A DNA stretch of 64,000 nucleotides from Serendipita indica DSM 11827 (GCA_910890315.1 CAJVGD010000011.1:496001-560000), one strand, 5' to 3'; shown: positions 25,001 to 37,991, counted from the stretch's first letter. The notes: generated by a model not told the origin, from the sequence alone. Numbers and translations are program-made.

Positions 25001-28000
25001 GTTTACCTGAGATATGCTCCAATTGGAAGCTTGAAAGTCTGAACGCCACGTTCAACAATTCGAGGTTGACAATTGTACGAAGGGTCCATAGCAGCGGCCT
25101 GCATGTCTTCTGCAGACACCTCGAATGGATACAGAGAGTGTTGAAACTGAGCTTCCGTCGGTTTCACCAATAATCCATGTAGACGATACTCTGAACAATG
25201 TTAAGTCTCGTGATTTTCCAAGAAGCAGCAGCCTACGCTTCTTCGAGCGGCCTTCTTCGACGACCTTGTTGATAACGAGATATGGTCTAGCAGATGTCAG
25301 AGCGTGTTTCCAGCAGTACTAATCTGACCGTTGTTTGTCAAACCCAGTCGCGTAGGTCTGCTGCAGTTGGCGATGCAAATTTTTCCAATGATTCATTTCT
25401 GTATGTTTCCAAAAATCTTCAAGGCGATTGAGCCCCTGTGCCCAAAATTGATCTAAATGGCGCTGGATTGGTGATGAGAGCAGCCGGCCTGAAGCTTGAT
25501 AAAGATTTGTCAGGGACAGGAGGATCAGGCGACGAATCTCTCTCTCTTTGTTGAACATTGATTGATTTTGGGAGGATCCAGACTGAAGGTGTTCCCAGAA
25601 TTGCCGAGTATCGAGGTTTTCGCGTGCGGGATGATCAAGTGAGCCAGAAATTTGAGAACCGCTGCCAAGAAGCCTCAACGGATTGATTATCGAAAGCGAA
25701 GATACAACGACTCCTGTCACTGAGCCGGAGACATCTGAAATTTTGTTTGAAAGCGTCCTCCGCCAACTTTTGGACGTCGACTTGACATCACCGTCGGAAG
25801 TACGTCTAGTTTTCATGTCGACTTGGGACTAGGTAAGCTCAAAGAGATGATGTCTAGAAAGACGGCAAACCTTGATATCCACTGGGATCGATGTATTGAC
25901 TCGTGAAAACTACCTCAGTGCTTGCGGTGGTCATGGTGTCTACATCTTGGGACGCGCCAAGAGATGACTCAAACGAGTGATCAATCGCCATTTCGATGCA
26001 TAAGCAGTCTTCTTTGAGAGCTTGGAATTCCGGGCCAGGGTCCAGATTATCGAGAGCTTGTTTCAAGTGGTGCGTTGCATTCTTGAAGGCATCACAGAGA
26101 TCTTGTGAATTGTCGACTGCCGAAATTAACATATTTGACATGCAAAAGTCTACCCACAAATGAATACTCACGTTCACTATAGGCCTCCTTCTGCTTGCCA
26201 TAGTCCCACGAGCCTATACGGTCCGTTGGCAAAATTTGGGACAATATCTCCTCCTTGGTCAGACCTCTGCGCATGTAAGTATGTATACTATGCATTTAAA
26301 GACGAATAACTTGAAATGGGCGGAGACATGATCAATGAACCAGAACGTCACCGCATGATTCAACGTTTCTTCCAATTGTTTGACACCCGCACGAGTAACG
26401 TCCGTCTCCTTCTCCAACCATTGCGTTTTATGGCTCTTTATGTGCGCTTTCCACTGGTCAAGAGTGCTAAAATATGTATCACGGCACAATCCGAGGGATA
26501 ATAGGGTGCTAAGACTGTCCTTATCCAATTCATCGGATAGGCAAATCTGTCCATTGGCGTATGAACTGACATAATAAGCTATTTCATCATCAATAGCGGA
26601 TACTCACTTAAAAAAGTGTTGCAGAGCAACTTTGGGCCTGCTTTCTTCCTCGAGTCGAATTTGCTCTGGTGCTCCCGGGTTGTATTCAACGCGAAGAATT
26701 CGTTGAGCGACACTGCTAGTGAGCAAAGTTGGTGAAGGGTAGAAGGGATTGGAGTGCTCGGGAGGAGGAAGACATTTTGGAGGACCAAAGCACGGATGAT
26801 GAAGCTGGAGGTCACGAGTGAGCAAGGTGAAGGAAAATAACGAGAATCTCACCGTAAATCCAGCAGACATGAGGACATCTTCGTTTTGGTTCTGGGTCTC
26901 CTCTACCCTGAATTTGCGTGATCCACCGCGTTTCTCCTTTGTCACGGTCTCGGGTGTTTCCTCTTCCCATACAAACTTGTCGGCGTGTTCATCGGAAATC
27001 AAACACACTACTTGGTCACAGAGCTTGGTAAGATATCTGGTGGCCGTTAGTTTATATAGACTTCACATTCGAGTACTATACCGCATAAAGGTGACCCTGT
27101 TACGAGCAAGTGTTGAGGGTGCATTATCGTTCCATGTTTCTTTCTCAGGCCAGTAAACAATGTAGCGAAGCCCATCTTGAATTTCGGTTGCGTCAAGGAG
27201 ATAAAGTCCAGTTTGAAGAGAGTCAGTGGAGCTTTCCGATTCATCGGATTGAACGAGCAGTTTATCCTTGCTTAACTCGAATTAGGAAATTGCGTTGGCT
27301 TACGATTCACCTACGTTTCTTGATCGATTCGGCCAAGGTCTTCAAGAAAGGAAACCAAGGAGGTCAGGCTGCCGTATACACCACGAGGTTTGATGGTATA
27401 GTTATCCAATGCGCGAAAGTTAACCTGGTTCATGTCGGTATGCGTGAAGTATTCTGATCTATGAAGCTTACCTTGGTGATCGAGATATAAGAGTTCTGTT
27501 CTACTTGGTTTGCAAAGCACTCGATGGACTTTGTGTCAATAACCACTTTGTTGACTGAGAGAAGCCGGTTCGATCAGTTATTCGGAAAGATACAGTGTAC
27601 TTACTAGCGCCTCCAACCCCTTTATCGCTTGCAAGGTGCAAGAGGCGATACATTCCTTTGATGCGGTGCATAATGTCCTGAGGAGGGATCGACGTGACTA
27701 GAGGAGTCGAAAGAGGCGCTTCTGCACTCGAATCGATGATTTGCGCTAGGTTATCATCGTCATCTTTCTTGGCTTTGGTCTCGCGGACGAATGGCCCGTC
27801 GTGAGTGAAAGGCCCCATCGCGTCGGGTGGGTCAACTTGATCCGGGGAGTTTGGTCGAGTCGCTACTGGAGATGCCCTGGCCGTCTTGAACCCACCGATA
27901 CTCCCCGCTTCAGACGAGTCTTCGTCATAGCTCGACGGGGGTGGGGTCGAGTATGCCGAAATCTTGCAGAGGAAAGGACGGTAAGCAGGAGCCCATCCGT

Positions 28001-28073
28001 TAGAATGACATACCCTCGGCACGAGACTGTTTTCTTGTTCGCGGTTATCCGTTCTGTTGGAGGTTTCGTCCAT
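19052..28073 (-). CDS. Giant GBP/VLIG-like GTPase-vWA protein, copy A
   Basis: A long gene with dozens of short exons runs from ATG 28073 (MDETSNRTDNREQEN) to a stop at 19054-19052. The same order of parts as copies B and C can be followed: MHRIKGMYRLLHLA (about 27650), VNFRALDNYTIKPRGVYGS (27450-27390), YLTKLCDQVVCLISDEHA (27040-26980), a helical region (26500-25320), a propeller-like region ending SLFCLIPIHIAYTDASRF (25050-23700), then the GTPase: PVKVVTSM|GEQSVGKS (P-loop near 23440-23418), SAMRCTEGVWLS, AMDFEGLQTIER, FALSRDLQGLF. A Cys/His-rich region follows (about 21850-20000), then vWA with LDRSSSM (19916-19899) and SDGE (about 19445). It is the most diverged copy. One intron in the MIDAS region seems to be GC-AG. 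No break is evident in the parts I followed. Function unknown; large-GTPase kinship suggests membrane or defence-like work (inference). Confidence 0.7.
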
Positions 28074-28133
28074 TGCGTTGCACAGAGTTGGCTCTGGAAG
28101 AGGACAAGATGCGTAGCCCAACTACTGGTGCGA

Positions 28134-28530
28134 CTATGGAATTGTTGCCCCGTCAGGCTCCAACGTTGTCCAATCAGATTCGTGGCCCCAAAGCTCAATC
28201 GGAGGCGTACGCATGAATTGGCTGTGTGACCATCCAATTGGCTCAATCAGTGAATAGATTTGCTTCTGAGGCAGCCATTTTCTGACAAGAACGAGGTGGC
28301 GAATGCTCTTATTCATTGGGAACATCCGCCTCAAGGTCAACACGCCGTTTGCTGGGTACAAGAAGAGAGAACTTTATACTGATTGATGAAAAGCAAAGCT
28401 CGGATATATCTAAATGTAGTTCTGCGCCAGATAGACATTCAACGCGGCAAATATTGGCCAGTGAAAGTTGACGCTGGTTCCAGGACTCAAAAAGAGGACC
28501 CTTTACCGACCCGATATTGAATTTTGGCAA
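28134..28530 (-). pseudogene. Possible gene fragment upstream of copy A
   Basis: Two overlapping minus frames look protein-like but do not join: 28530-28309 (…QRQLSLANICRVECLSG…) and 28361-28134 (MNKSIRHLVLVRKWLPQK…, GWSHSQFMRTPPIELWGHES). The second ends about 60 nt before copy A's ATG. I recognise no family and see no splice sites that link them cleanly. It may be a decayed gene piece or copy A leader sequence. Confidence 0.3.
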
Positions 28531-28657
28531 TTATGCATCGAAAACTTCATCGGTCTGCATTACGTCGAGAGATGGCGTGGTGCAAGTTTGCACCAAACAA
28601 ACTGTTCAATGAAAATAGAAAAATAGGAGATACAAATGAAATATTAATATTACAGCA

Positions 28658-30737
28658 CTACGTGCTAAACCTCCTCAATCCACGAATGACCAACGCATCT
28701 GCAAATCTCTCCCGTCCAGGCGTCTGCGCAGTCGGCTCGGGTTTTTGAGGATACCAAATACCCTTTGTACGCGCCGGGATCGGTGGCGGGACAACCGTAT
28801 CGCCACCAGTACTACTCGCCGCATCCCCCTCCGCGGCGTTCGCCTCGGTATCTACATTCTGCCTCGCATACGGTCCCTCGCCTAGAATCTCATCCAGACT
28901 AGGACGAGGTCGATACCACCCAGCAGGCAACTCTTTCTTCTTCCGTTCACCCTCTGCATCGGCGCCGGCACCAGAGGCTGCACTGGTGCTCGACGACTTG
29001 CGATGGTTCATCCCACGCGGTCGGATCCCATTGATCGTTCCACCTACACCGCCCACTGCTCCACCATTACCACCCGGTCCAAATCCATACACAACACCGC
29101 CGGGAGCCTGATTCGAATGGGACACGATGGTGCTCTCGCCGTCGTTGGCGTTAGAGTTGCTTTGGGGGATGATAAGCGTTGCAACGCATGGCTCTGCGAT
29201 CCACGGCATGTCGCTGAACCGGCGCATCATTGAACGGAATCGATCCACGACGTCGACAAATTTGATACTTTCAATCTCCTCCTCTTCATCCGCCTCGGTT
29301 ACACTCACTGCTCCTCCAGGAGTCCGAGGATGTGAGCTACCAGCTGCGACGGAGACTGGACGCACAGCGGTGTGTTTGGCGGTCCGTGAAGAGGATGGTG
29401 CGATCCAATCGTGTAGTCTCGCCTTCGACGACGCTCAAGGATCGTGAGCGGGTCGACGCGCATCATACCCTCGACGTCGCCTCTTCTTCGCCTCCTCCCA
29501 GTCTGTGTCGTCAAACTAGACGAGTTTGAGTTTGAATTCGAGTTCGAGTTGGATGATGTATCCCACGTGTTATGTGAATGAGAATTGCTCGTAGCTGTGA
29601 CATAGGTCTCGTCTGACATGGCGGTTTCTTGGTGCTCGGCGCCAGGTCTGTTAGCAGAGCGTGCCGTATTTCGCGTACTCGTACTGGCGTGATGATAACG
29701 CATCTCTTCGATTTCATCACCCTCTTCTATCCTCTCATCGTCATCGTATTGGTGGTGGTGGACAGGATGTGGCTCGAAATGCGCCGACACGACAGATTGT
29801 CTTCTCGATCCACCACCATCATCAACATGACCCGATGCAACGCTGAGTCGCCTTGGATCACCAACGCCAGCCCCACGCACGTAAACGTTTGAGACAGGTC
29901 GACGGGAGATGCCCATTTGGCCACTTTCCCTATTCCTTCTTCTATCGGCCGTATCCCGTCCGACGACGTCTGGGTAAGGCAATCGTACGACTGCAGGCGG
30001 GGGTGTACCGTCGTGGAAAGTCTTGGAAAGCCGGTTCGCCATGTTCCGACCTGTACCCGTGAGACGCGCCACACGAGATGCTGGCGTTCGTAGAGATGAA
30101 TCTTTATGTGCATTCTCGTTTTCCGGATTATCTGGTGTCGATGGAGTCGGGACGTCGTCTTGGGGGATATCGACCGGCCTCGAGAGCGCAGGCGGGGTTG
30201 GAGGTACGATTTCGATCCCGCCGAGCACTCCTACCCCAGCACCTCGTTCGTCTCCTTGACCTTCTGGCTGGCTATCAACTCCCTTCCTCTTCTACTTCGC
30301 ACTGGCGGTCGGGGTGGTAGGGGTGGCGGGACAGCTGGTGAAGGACGAATGTCGGGTGAGTTGGCTGGACTAGCATGCAACGAACGATTCGGAAAGAAGC
30401 GTTTGGGAAACTGGATCGTTGAAGGGCGGAGAGCTGTACGGGGAGAAGAGGGTGTTCGTGGGCGAGAGAATGGAAGGGTTGAGTTTCCTACTGCAGGAGA
30501 GTCGACAGGAGTTCCAAATTCCTGAATCATTGGAGATCCAAATGCCTGAACTGGTTCGTCGTCTGGTGGTGGAGGAGGAATGGCTCTCCTCGGTGGTGGT
30601 GGAGAGGAAGGAGAAGGAGAATAGTCTTGAAAAGTCTCATTTGGCAGATGGGGAGTAGGCGGGATGGAGCGTGTCGGGGCTGGCGAATACATGGCCGCTG
30701 GGTACGATAACCGCGAGAAAGCGTCGTCGTCCATCAT
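28658..30737 (-). CDS. Large disordered Ser/Pro-rich protein, unknown
   Basis: The first ATG in the open frame is 30737 (MMDDDAFSRLSYPAAMYSPA). The reading runs through Pro-rich stretches (RRAIPPPPPDDEP), then Arg/Ser-rich, an SN repeat near 29520-29560 and basic (RRRRRGDVEG) segments, to a C-terminal part with IESIKFVDVVDRFRSMMRRF and GWYRPRPSLDEILGEGPYARQ ending at 28658. Two joins are unresolved. Near 30228-30240 the frame stops at ctggggtag and resumes at once in another frame, as if one G were missing. Near 29305-29365 frames overlap, where an intron (gtgcgt near 29370) is possible. I recognise no domain; this looks like a scaffold or regulatory protein, about 700 aa. The C-terminal segments are the most ordered part. 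Confidence 0.55.
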
Positions 30738-31469
30738 CTTTGTAGTCTCAGCGTAGTTGTACTGTAAACTTGGTGCTCGTCCTACGCGGTATAGATGAGC
30801 GTCGACGGCTCGGAAAGTGGAATATCGCTGGGTTAACAAAGTCCCAGCCTTTGTTTAGCAAACGTTGCCAACGTTGCTGGAATCAGCAGTAGCCAGCAAA
30901 ACTGGCAGAGGCGGGAGGGTCCAAGTTTGTTTAGAGATTGTCGTCGAATTTATACAGTAAGCGCTGTGGAAGCGTGGATGTCTGCTGGGGACGATCCCGC
31001 GAATGCGCCTCGAGGACACCACTCGGCTTCCTCCATAAGCCCTATTCGGCCCATTCTCTTCTCATTCTTCCGTCCTACTTTCTGTACCTTTAAAACTCTA
31101 AATGTCTAGCTACTTTGTGTCTGATATTTCCAGTACCAGCCTTTCATTATCACCAGTCGGAGCGGCTCGTTTTGGCTTACTTCCATCCGTGGAGGTCCTT
31201 GGAACATAGCCACCTGCTCGGCATCAAGGGCCAGGAGCGCATGGCGAGCGGCGAGTGCGCAGCCACGCTATTTCTTACTCCTCTAGTACTGTGTAACAAC
31301 TTGTTCAATTTATAGAAATACACCTTCATTTAAGAAGTCATCTCGGCCAGTGCACTCTCCTGAGCTATCATCAGTCACATCGATCAAAACCAAGAAGAGT
31401 GCAGATCACGGGGACGTACCAGAATGGCTGGTGATGGGAAAGCGACAGTGGCACGTGAGCGAGTGGCGG
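30738..31469. other. Intergenic region
   Basis: This stretch holds the promoter and leader of the minus gene starting at 30737 and the 3' region of the small minus gene at 31850. A possible short final exon of that small gene lies near 31330-31365 on minus. Nothing else is supported. Confidence 0.4.
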
Positions 31470-31850
31470 TCAATTGGAGATGGATCCATTCGACGGCTTG
31501 ATTGTGACTATCATCCCATCAGTCACATACGATCCATGAGAGAGAGAGAGAGACAACGTACCCTTTACCTCACCCAGCGTCGACGCGCGACGGGGGCGAC
31601 CTTGAATCTTCTCCTCGCCACCTTCTATGTTTCCACTCTCCTGCTCCTGTTCGAGCTCCTTTTGCTCCTCTTCGTATTCGCGTCGCTCGTCGTCGAGCGC
31701 CTCGTCTTCGAGAGTCGCTTCATCCTTGATGTTCCCCCATCCATGGGCACCACCACCGTTCTTCTTGATCGACTTGTCACGTCCGTTGCGTGGGACGGAG
31801 CGGTCCTTGAACAGGGCTTGCGGGGAAGAGGCACGTGCGGTACGGGTCAT
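31470..31850 (-). CDS. Small Stf2/Tma10-like acidic protein
   Basis: ATG 31850 opens MTRTARASSPQALFKDRSV, then RNGRDKSIKKNGGGAHGWGN and an acidic helix (DEATLEDEALDDERREYEEE). The MTRT start and the Lys-Lys-x-Gly-x-Gly-x-x-x-W-G motif followed by D-E resemble the small fungal Stf2/Tma10 group (ATPase-stabilising factor or ribosome-associated proteins) and, more loosely, the HABP4/SERBP1 RGG-type motif. The open frame runs to 31470, giving 126 aa, but its last third (LSLSLSHGSYVTDG) looks like intron read-through. A donor gag|gtaaag near 31563 with a later acceptor (ctcag near 31364) would give a short end ESALAEMTS. Function by motif only. Confidence 0.5.
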   Translation of the reverse strand: MTRTARASSPQALFKDRSVPRNGRDKSIKKNGGGAHGWGNIKDEATLEDEALDDERREYEEEQKELEQEQESGNIEGGEEKIQGRPRRASTLGEVKGTLSLSLSHGSYVTDGMIVTIKPSNGSISN

Positions 31851-32328
31851 GATGTTTAGTTCTAGTAGGTCGCTTGTTGTACGAGTAGGCGGTCTAGAGA
31901 TGAAGAGTACGAGTTGTTCGAGCTGTTGGCTGTCGATGATCGCGTGATATGATGTGGTCAGGCGCAAGAGTCGAGTTTGGGCGTAAACCACAAATACTCT
32001 GGGTTATATTCGACTTTGTGAGATTATTGCAATTCCTCGAGTCTCATCGACGGTTGCCAGTTTATATAATGTGTGTGGGGGTTGCGCCTAGACCCATTCG
32101 TCACCGTCGCGGCATTTATTCCGACATTCTGGGCCTCGAACATTCGACATCGTTCCTTCCTTATTCTTCTTCTGCGTTTCTCTTCCGACTCAATTTGAAC
32201 AAACCACTCTGCATTCAGTCAAGACGGTACATGACAAGTGAGATCGGGATGAGCCTAGCTCTACATCAAACGGACAACACAGACCAAACAAGAAATCAAA
32301 ACATAGATATAAATACCACGAGGTACGT
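31851..32328. other. Intergenic region
   Basis: Between two minus-strand genes: promoter/leader of the Stf2-like gene and the 3' UTR of the 1603-aa protein gene. The open frames seen (for example 31949-32575 plus) overlap the neighbouring coding exon and lack domain content. No gene supported. Confidence 0.5.
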
Positions 32329-35300
32329 TTACAACCGAATCGTCGACGGCGGCGATACGGTGGGCGTCAGCCCTTTGCGTTTAGGACGAGGTCGTGCGAT
32401 GCGGAGCGATCCAGTGGGACTAGATGAAACCAACTATCAGTACCAATTCACTTTACGCGTCACCACTACGTACCTCTCCAACATGCCCTCGACGCTGTGC
32501 TTTGGTCGCAACATTTTGTCTTTGCTTGCATTCTCTTTACCAGTGCTATTGCTCTCAGGCTCTTTGCCCTCTTGAGCCTGTTCTTTCGCCTCTGCTTGGG
32601 CCTGCTCCTGCTCGAGTTGCTGCAACTTGAGCGCAACCTTTGCCAGCACTTTGGCTCGCGCGCGTCCAATCGTCGCAGTTCCGCCCATATCGGTGCCCAG
32701 GCTGTTACCAGTCTTGAGATTCGTTGTATTGATCGTCAACGACTTTGAATTCTTTGGCACACTGGGAGCTGCTCCCTCCTCGTTTGCATCCATAAACGGC
32801 ACAAATCCACGTGCACGTCCAGACATTGACGATGGGTTTGAGGCATTCCCGCTCACGTTGGTACGCTTCTTCTTCTCAGAGACCTTTCGCACTCTTTCCT
32901 TGTCCTGTGTGGCCATGGTCGTCGACGTCTTCCTCGACCTACGTCCTTCTTCCGACACTTTGCGTGTCCGCTTCTCTGAAACTTTGCGCACTCGTCGGTG
33001 ATCCCACATCGATAGGTCTTTGAAAACCGCGTCGACAGGGGAATTTGATCCAGACCCAGAACGGCTTTCCGGTTTGTCCTCCAAGTGTGCGTTGATCGCG
33101 GTGGGATATGGCGCTGTCATGGCTCGTCTCCGGGCACGTGCCTTCCATTCTACCGGCAGCTCAGAGTAGAATCGGCGACTTTCGTTCAAGAAATGTTCCA
33201 CCGCGTCCACTTGTGTTGGTGGTTGGAAAGCTGTAATACATTGTTAGTACCTTGCGAACAGCAACGCGAGAAAATACATACTTGTCACTTCATCCATTGA
33301 AAAGGCCGTATCCTGCCACTCGCTATGCGATCGCTCGAGAGCTTCTTGCGCCTCGCGTTGGAACGTATAATATCGTCGCAGAACCATATTGTTCTCCACC
33401 TCGGGATCACCACCCGCAATCGCCACGATCCGCTCATCCTCCCAACTTGTCGACGCATGCCAACTTGCGCACGATACGTGCCTCGGAACCGACATCGGGC
33501 GCATTGGTGGCCGAGCTAACACACTGGTTGCGAAGGAGGCATTAGGAGTCGACGAGATATTGGTCGTGGCCAGTGTGTCATTTGACTCTTCTGTCGTATT
33601 GGACGATCCACGCGACCACGTCTGCGAGCCTGCATTGACAGCAGGCTCATACATTTCCATCTCCTGAATCGCCTCTGCAATCGTCATCTGCCTCACGTGC
33701 GAGAGTCCCAAGGTTGTCCTTCGCCGATGATGTCCACTACCAGCAGCAACGCCACGAGGACGCGGTCGCGGAATTGCCGCTTGAATCTCTTCGTCCAACG
33801 TCTTATCCGTCGCACTAGTATCAACTGGCTTGGCGGGGGACGACTCGGTTTTGGGCGGAGATTTGGGCTTGACGGGCGATCGCGATGGTACGGGTGTCTT
33901 GCTTCCCGTTCCTTCCACAAGCTCAAGTTGCTCACGCACACCATCTTCATCGGAAACGACGCCGACGTCGCTATAACTGCTGATAAGCGACATTGGTCTC
34001 TTGTCGCCGAACAAGTTGCCCGTTCCAGCCGCACCCTTTCGCTCGGTTTCGCTTTGCTCCATTCCAAATATGGCGAAGACTGAGCTCGTCGAAGACGATG
34101 ACCGGTTATGTGATCTGTCGAAAAACGAATCGACAGAGGTCAGCCCGCCAGATGTGGACGAGTCGGCTGAATGGGATACCAGTTCCGGGAGATTGATTTC
34201 GTCGAGGTGAAGCGAGTTGTCAGCGTCTGTCTCGCTCGTGGGCGAGGCGAAGACATCCGCCAATGGGCGTCGAGCGGGCTGCTTGGTGGCGATAGGAGCA
34301 AAGGAAAAGCTGTCATCGCGTGAGCCGGTGGAAAGGTCGGTGGATGCGGGTGAGGTTGGGGTCGTAACAGAACGCGTGCGACGATGGTGGGGACGATTGA
34401 CGCTGATGGGCTTGGGGGCGCCGTTGAAGGGATTTGGTTTTGATGTAAACGCAAACGTGTCGTTGATCGTCTGGTTCGGGCTATCGACCGACACTTCTGG
34501 CTTGTGGAGGACAAACGGTGCAGTTCGTTTACTAACCACGCAGTACGACGCGTCGCTTTCCGTCACGACGGCAGGCTCGGTCGACTTGGTCGGTGCAAAG
34601 ACATCCTCTGGCTGTGGAGCCGGGGACGCCTCTGAAGCAGGAACGTCAGCCTTGTCAACGTTGTCGTAGGACGAGAATTCGTTGACGATATTGTAATCCT
34701 TGGTGGTAGACTGCGGCTCAGCATCGACACCCGTATAGACAAACTCTTGCACCGACTCGTCGGAACTTTCGGTTTTGGTCCGTGGTTCCTCTTCAACTTG
34801 TTGAGCTGGAGGAACAATGACTGGCTCGGCCTGCATGAGAATGGTTTGCAACTCTTCGGGAATGTCCGTGGTAATGTCGACACCACTAGATGCTTCCAAC
34901 GGCGGGAAGCTACCCAGTCGAGCGCGCGACGACCGAGAGGCGTCGTCCTTTGACTGATTGCCCTTGCGAATTCTCAACCCAAACTCGCGCTCCGTCGACG
35001 CTTCCTTGGCCAGATCGCCATAAAACTTGGCTTTGCGCGCAACGTTCCCATTTTCGCTCCTCAGAGTACGCAACGTAAGTGACTCTTCTGGTCGCTCGTC
35101 TGCAAGAAGCGAAGTCTTGCGGTTGAATGCCGAAGGTGGGACAGAGGCGGTCGAGGACGAGGTACGCTTACGCTGACGAGGTGCTGGTAGTGGCAAGTCG
35201 TTGGGAAACGGTGAGGTCGGTGACTTTGAGGGGTGAACAGGAGGCCAAGCGGCGACTTGCTGTGAGACAACTCCCGAGCCTGATGTCCGTCTCACGAGTG

Positions 35301-37333
35301 GAGTGCGTTGTGTCTCCTCGAGGTCTTGGTGGTCCATAGGATGCGAAGCGCGCCGCGCGGACGTGATGGACTCGTTACGTGGCACCGGCGTAACGGATGG
35401 AAGGGATGGCGTTGTGTCAGGCGTAGAGGACAAGTCGGCACTTTTGAGTAGCTCTTGCAGGTCATTGTTCGCAGCATTGAGCATAAACATAGAGGCTGTT
35501 CCTTGTCAGCAAACTTCTTGACTAACCACTCGACGTACCATCACTTCCATCTCCTTCCACGGCCACAATACCAACAGGGCGCGGGCGATCCACCTTTTCC
35601 TTGAGCCTGAATCTCGGACGGGGAGTCTTTTCGGGACTCTGTTTCAAAGGCGAAGGGCGCATCGACTGGCGAAGTACGGCCTCTGTCGCAGCCATAATCG
35701 GGTCGACAGCCGTCTGACGAGGCGGCGTTTGCGGGGGTGTCGTTTGTTCTTCAACAGGATCCACCACGGATATATCCAAATCGTCAAAGACAGACGTAAG
35801 CGGCGTCCTACGTCGAGCTGCCAAGGTACGCTGCTTCTTTTCGCTACGTTCGGGAGGTGGAAGACCATTCTTGATCCTCTCGCGCTCTTCTTGCGCGCGC
35901 TGTCTCATTCGCTCCTCGCGCTCCTTGCGCATCTTCTTGGCCTGCCGCGACATGGCCTCTGGATCCCAGCGAATACTAGAGCCAGCAGAGGATCGTCGAT
36001 CCATTTTCGTGTCCGAAGAGGACTGGCCGCCTTGCGAGTCTTCATTGGTGAGGATGGACACGACAGAGAGTCTGTTATCTGCATAGACGGCGCTGTTTGG
36101 ACGACTGCGTAGAATGGGTCGGGCAAAGGACTCTGTAGGCGTGGCTTCAGAGGGTTGCTGTGCCTCTAGAGGTTCGGAATCCTCGACGGGTTGAGGCGCA
36201 TGTCGCCCACCAACACGACGCCGATAGCTCGAAGGAGCGAGGCGGCTGACATCAACCTCGGGGGATGAAACTGCACCCATATCCTGCGCCAATGTGGAAT
36301 CGGACGGACGGCGAAGTGCCAGAGTCATCTTTGGTGCCCTTCGAAGAGTCCTTTCAGGAGGTGATGGCTTTGCTGGAGGTTCTTGTGCGACGGTCTGGTC
36401 TTCAGCGGAGACTTGGTTGAAAGAGCGAACCGAGCGGATAGCACGGATCACTAGCGATCCCTTGCCATCATTTGCTTCGGATTTGGGCTTTTCCTGTGGG
36501 GTTAAATCTTCCAGTTTGGGTGTCGGTGAGAGCAGTGCGGAAAGACGGCGCTGAATCTTGGGACGAGCTGCACACTATGTTAAACCAGCTCAGCACGGAT
36601 TGTCATCCTCACCTTCTTCCTTTGTACCTTCGTTCTTGCGCTTCCACCATCCACTTTTGGCTTTTCGCGCACCACCTTCGACGTCGCTTTCGATGCCATT
36701 GTCCCGTACGCGGGTGGTCTCTACAGTGATTTCATCGGGTTCTGCCCACTCAAGGTCGATGGGAGCTCGCGGCTTGGATCTCTTGACGACCATGACTTCT
36801 GCAATGTCTGGGTCCTGGCCGTCGAGTGCCGCTTGATATGGATGAGGTTCAGAGGGAGCAGCGTTGACAACATCGACAACCGTTTGATCTCCTGCGACCT
36901 CTGCAGTGTCCTCCACCCCAACATTGACGAATCGAGAGGTGTCGAATGACCCCTCAGATGACTGGCGAGCATTGGTCACGTCCTTGAGCAGTCCCTTGGA
37001 CGCATGGCGGACGAGGGAACCCAGCCCACCGAGCTTTGACGCCGAACCGCCTAGACGGCTGCGCCTCTTTTCCTGCTTTTCGTCGACAAACGCCGACGGC
37101 GGAGCGCTCTTCTTTTCTGCGTGTGGGTTTTCTTTTGAGAGTTTTGAATGAGAGGGTTTTGCGGATAGCTTTGTTTGTGACGGCTTGGGCACGAGCAGAC
37201 CGAGCGTGAGCTTGGATTTCTTGGGAGCGATACGAGCGGGGTGGACACTTGCGGGCGTTACAGACGCCCCGGTCGCTGCGTTGGCGAGGCCCGTTTGATT
37301 GGGCGCCACGCCGTTGTGGGAAGTCGAATTCAT
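32329..37333 (-). CDS. 1603-aa disordered protein, unknown function
   Basis: Five exons join in phase: 37333-36613, 36567-35539, 35495-33282, 33230-32474 and 32419-32329 (4812 nt with stop). All four introns are 43-54 nt with GT...AG ends. The start is MNSTSHNGVAPNQTG. Composition is Ser/Pro/Thr-rich and basic with many RRxS-type sites. Ordered pieces are few: a charged helix MSRQAKKMRKEREERMRQRA (about residue 420), GNVARKAKFYGDLAKEAS, SHVRQMTIAEAIQEMEMYEP and VLRRYYTFQREAQEALERSH, and a late coiled coil (KVALKLQQLEQEQAQAEAKE). A short motif RKVSE/K recurs (about 32995-32870). I recognise no family. The size and short conserved islands suggest a polarity, septation or signalling scaffold, but that is a guess. 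Confidence 0.75.
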
Positions 37334-37991
37334 TGGCGTAATCGAGGGTCCGGAATGTTGAGCGAGTGTTGTAGAGCGTTGGATGAGCTGCGTGTTTCCA
37401 AAATGTGTATAGATTGTTTATTGGTGTCGCGGAGAATGTAATGCGCTGGGTTTCGCGGTCAAGAGGTGCTGGCGTCAAGGGGTCGTAACTCGTCTACGGG
37501 CTGCAGTCGTCGAAAGACGGAACTCGTCAGCATATTTGAGTTGGATATACGACAAGAAGCGAATAACTAAACAACGGGCGCGTTCTGCGATGGCCAACAT
37601 GGATATTGGAGGAGCAACGAGGACGGGTGGTTGTCGCCTAGAGCGTCTATACATCTTGGACAGTATTCTTACCACTTCTTAGAGTCTTCAGGGTGCTTTA
37701 AACGCGTAGATCGTCGGTGTCGTTACTGCGATATTGCGAGTGGTCGGGTCGTCCAAGCTTATCTAGCGCGGAATATCCAACCTACTAGATAGAATGATCC
37801 TCTACAGGCCCGAATGAGTCCAAGGGGCACGCCGTGGTCGTCGCCAAAACGGGTCGACGGGCGTTGGTCGAAAGCAACAAGCAGCGGAGTTTAAAAGTGT
37901 CCGCCCACCTATGGGCAAAAGTTTATTCCAAAGTCCATTCGGAGATACAGTCTGGGTATATAATTATCCATTACTCCTCCAGGGAAATTGC
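37334..37991. other. Intergenic region
   Basis: This holds the promoter and leader of the 1603-aa gene (minus) and the 3' end of the membrane protein gene at 37992. Overlapping short frames show no domains. Nothing else is seen. Confidence 0.5.

Noticed and set aside
30106-30525. Plus-strand Gly/Arg-rich frame
   Set aside because: Shadow of the Pro/Arg-rich minus-strand protein.
33252-36112. Several plus-strand open frames over 100 codons opposite the 1603-aa gene
   Set aside because: The minus frame gives one continuous five-exon reading in phase; the plus frames are fragmentary and repetitive.
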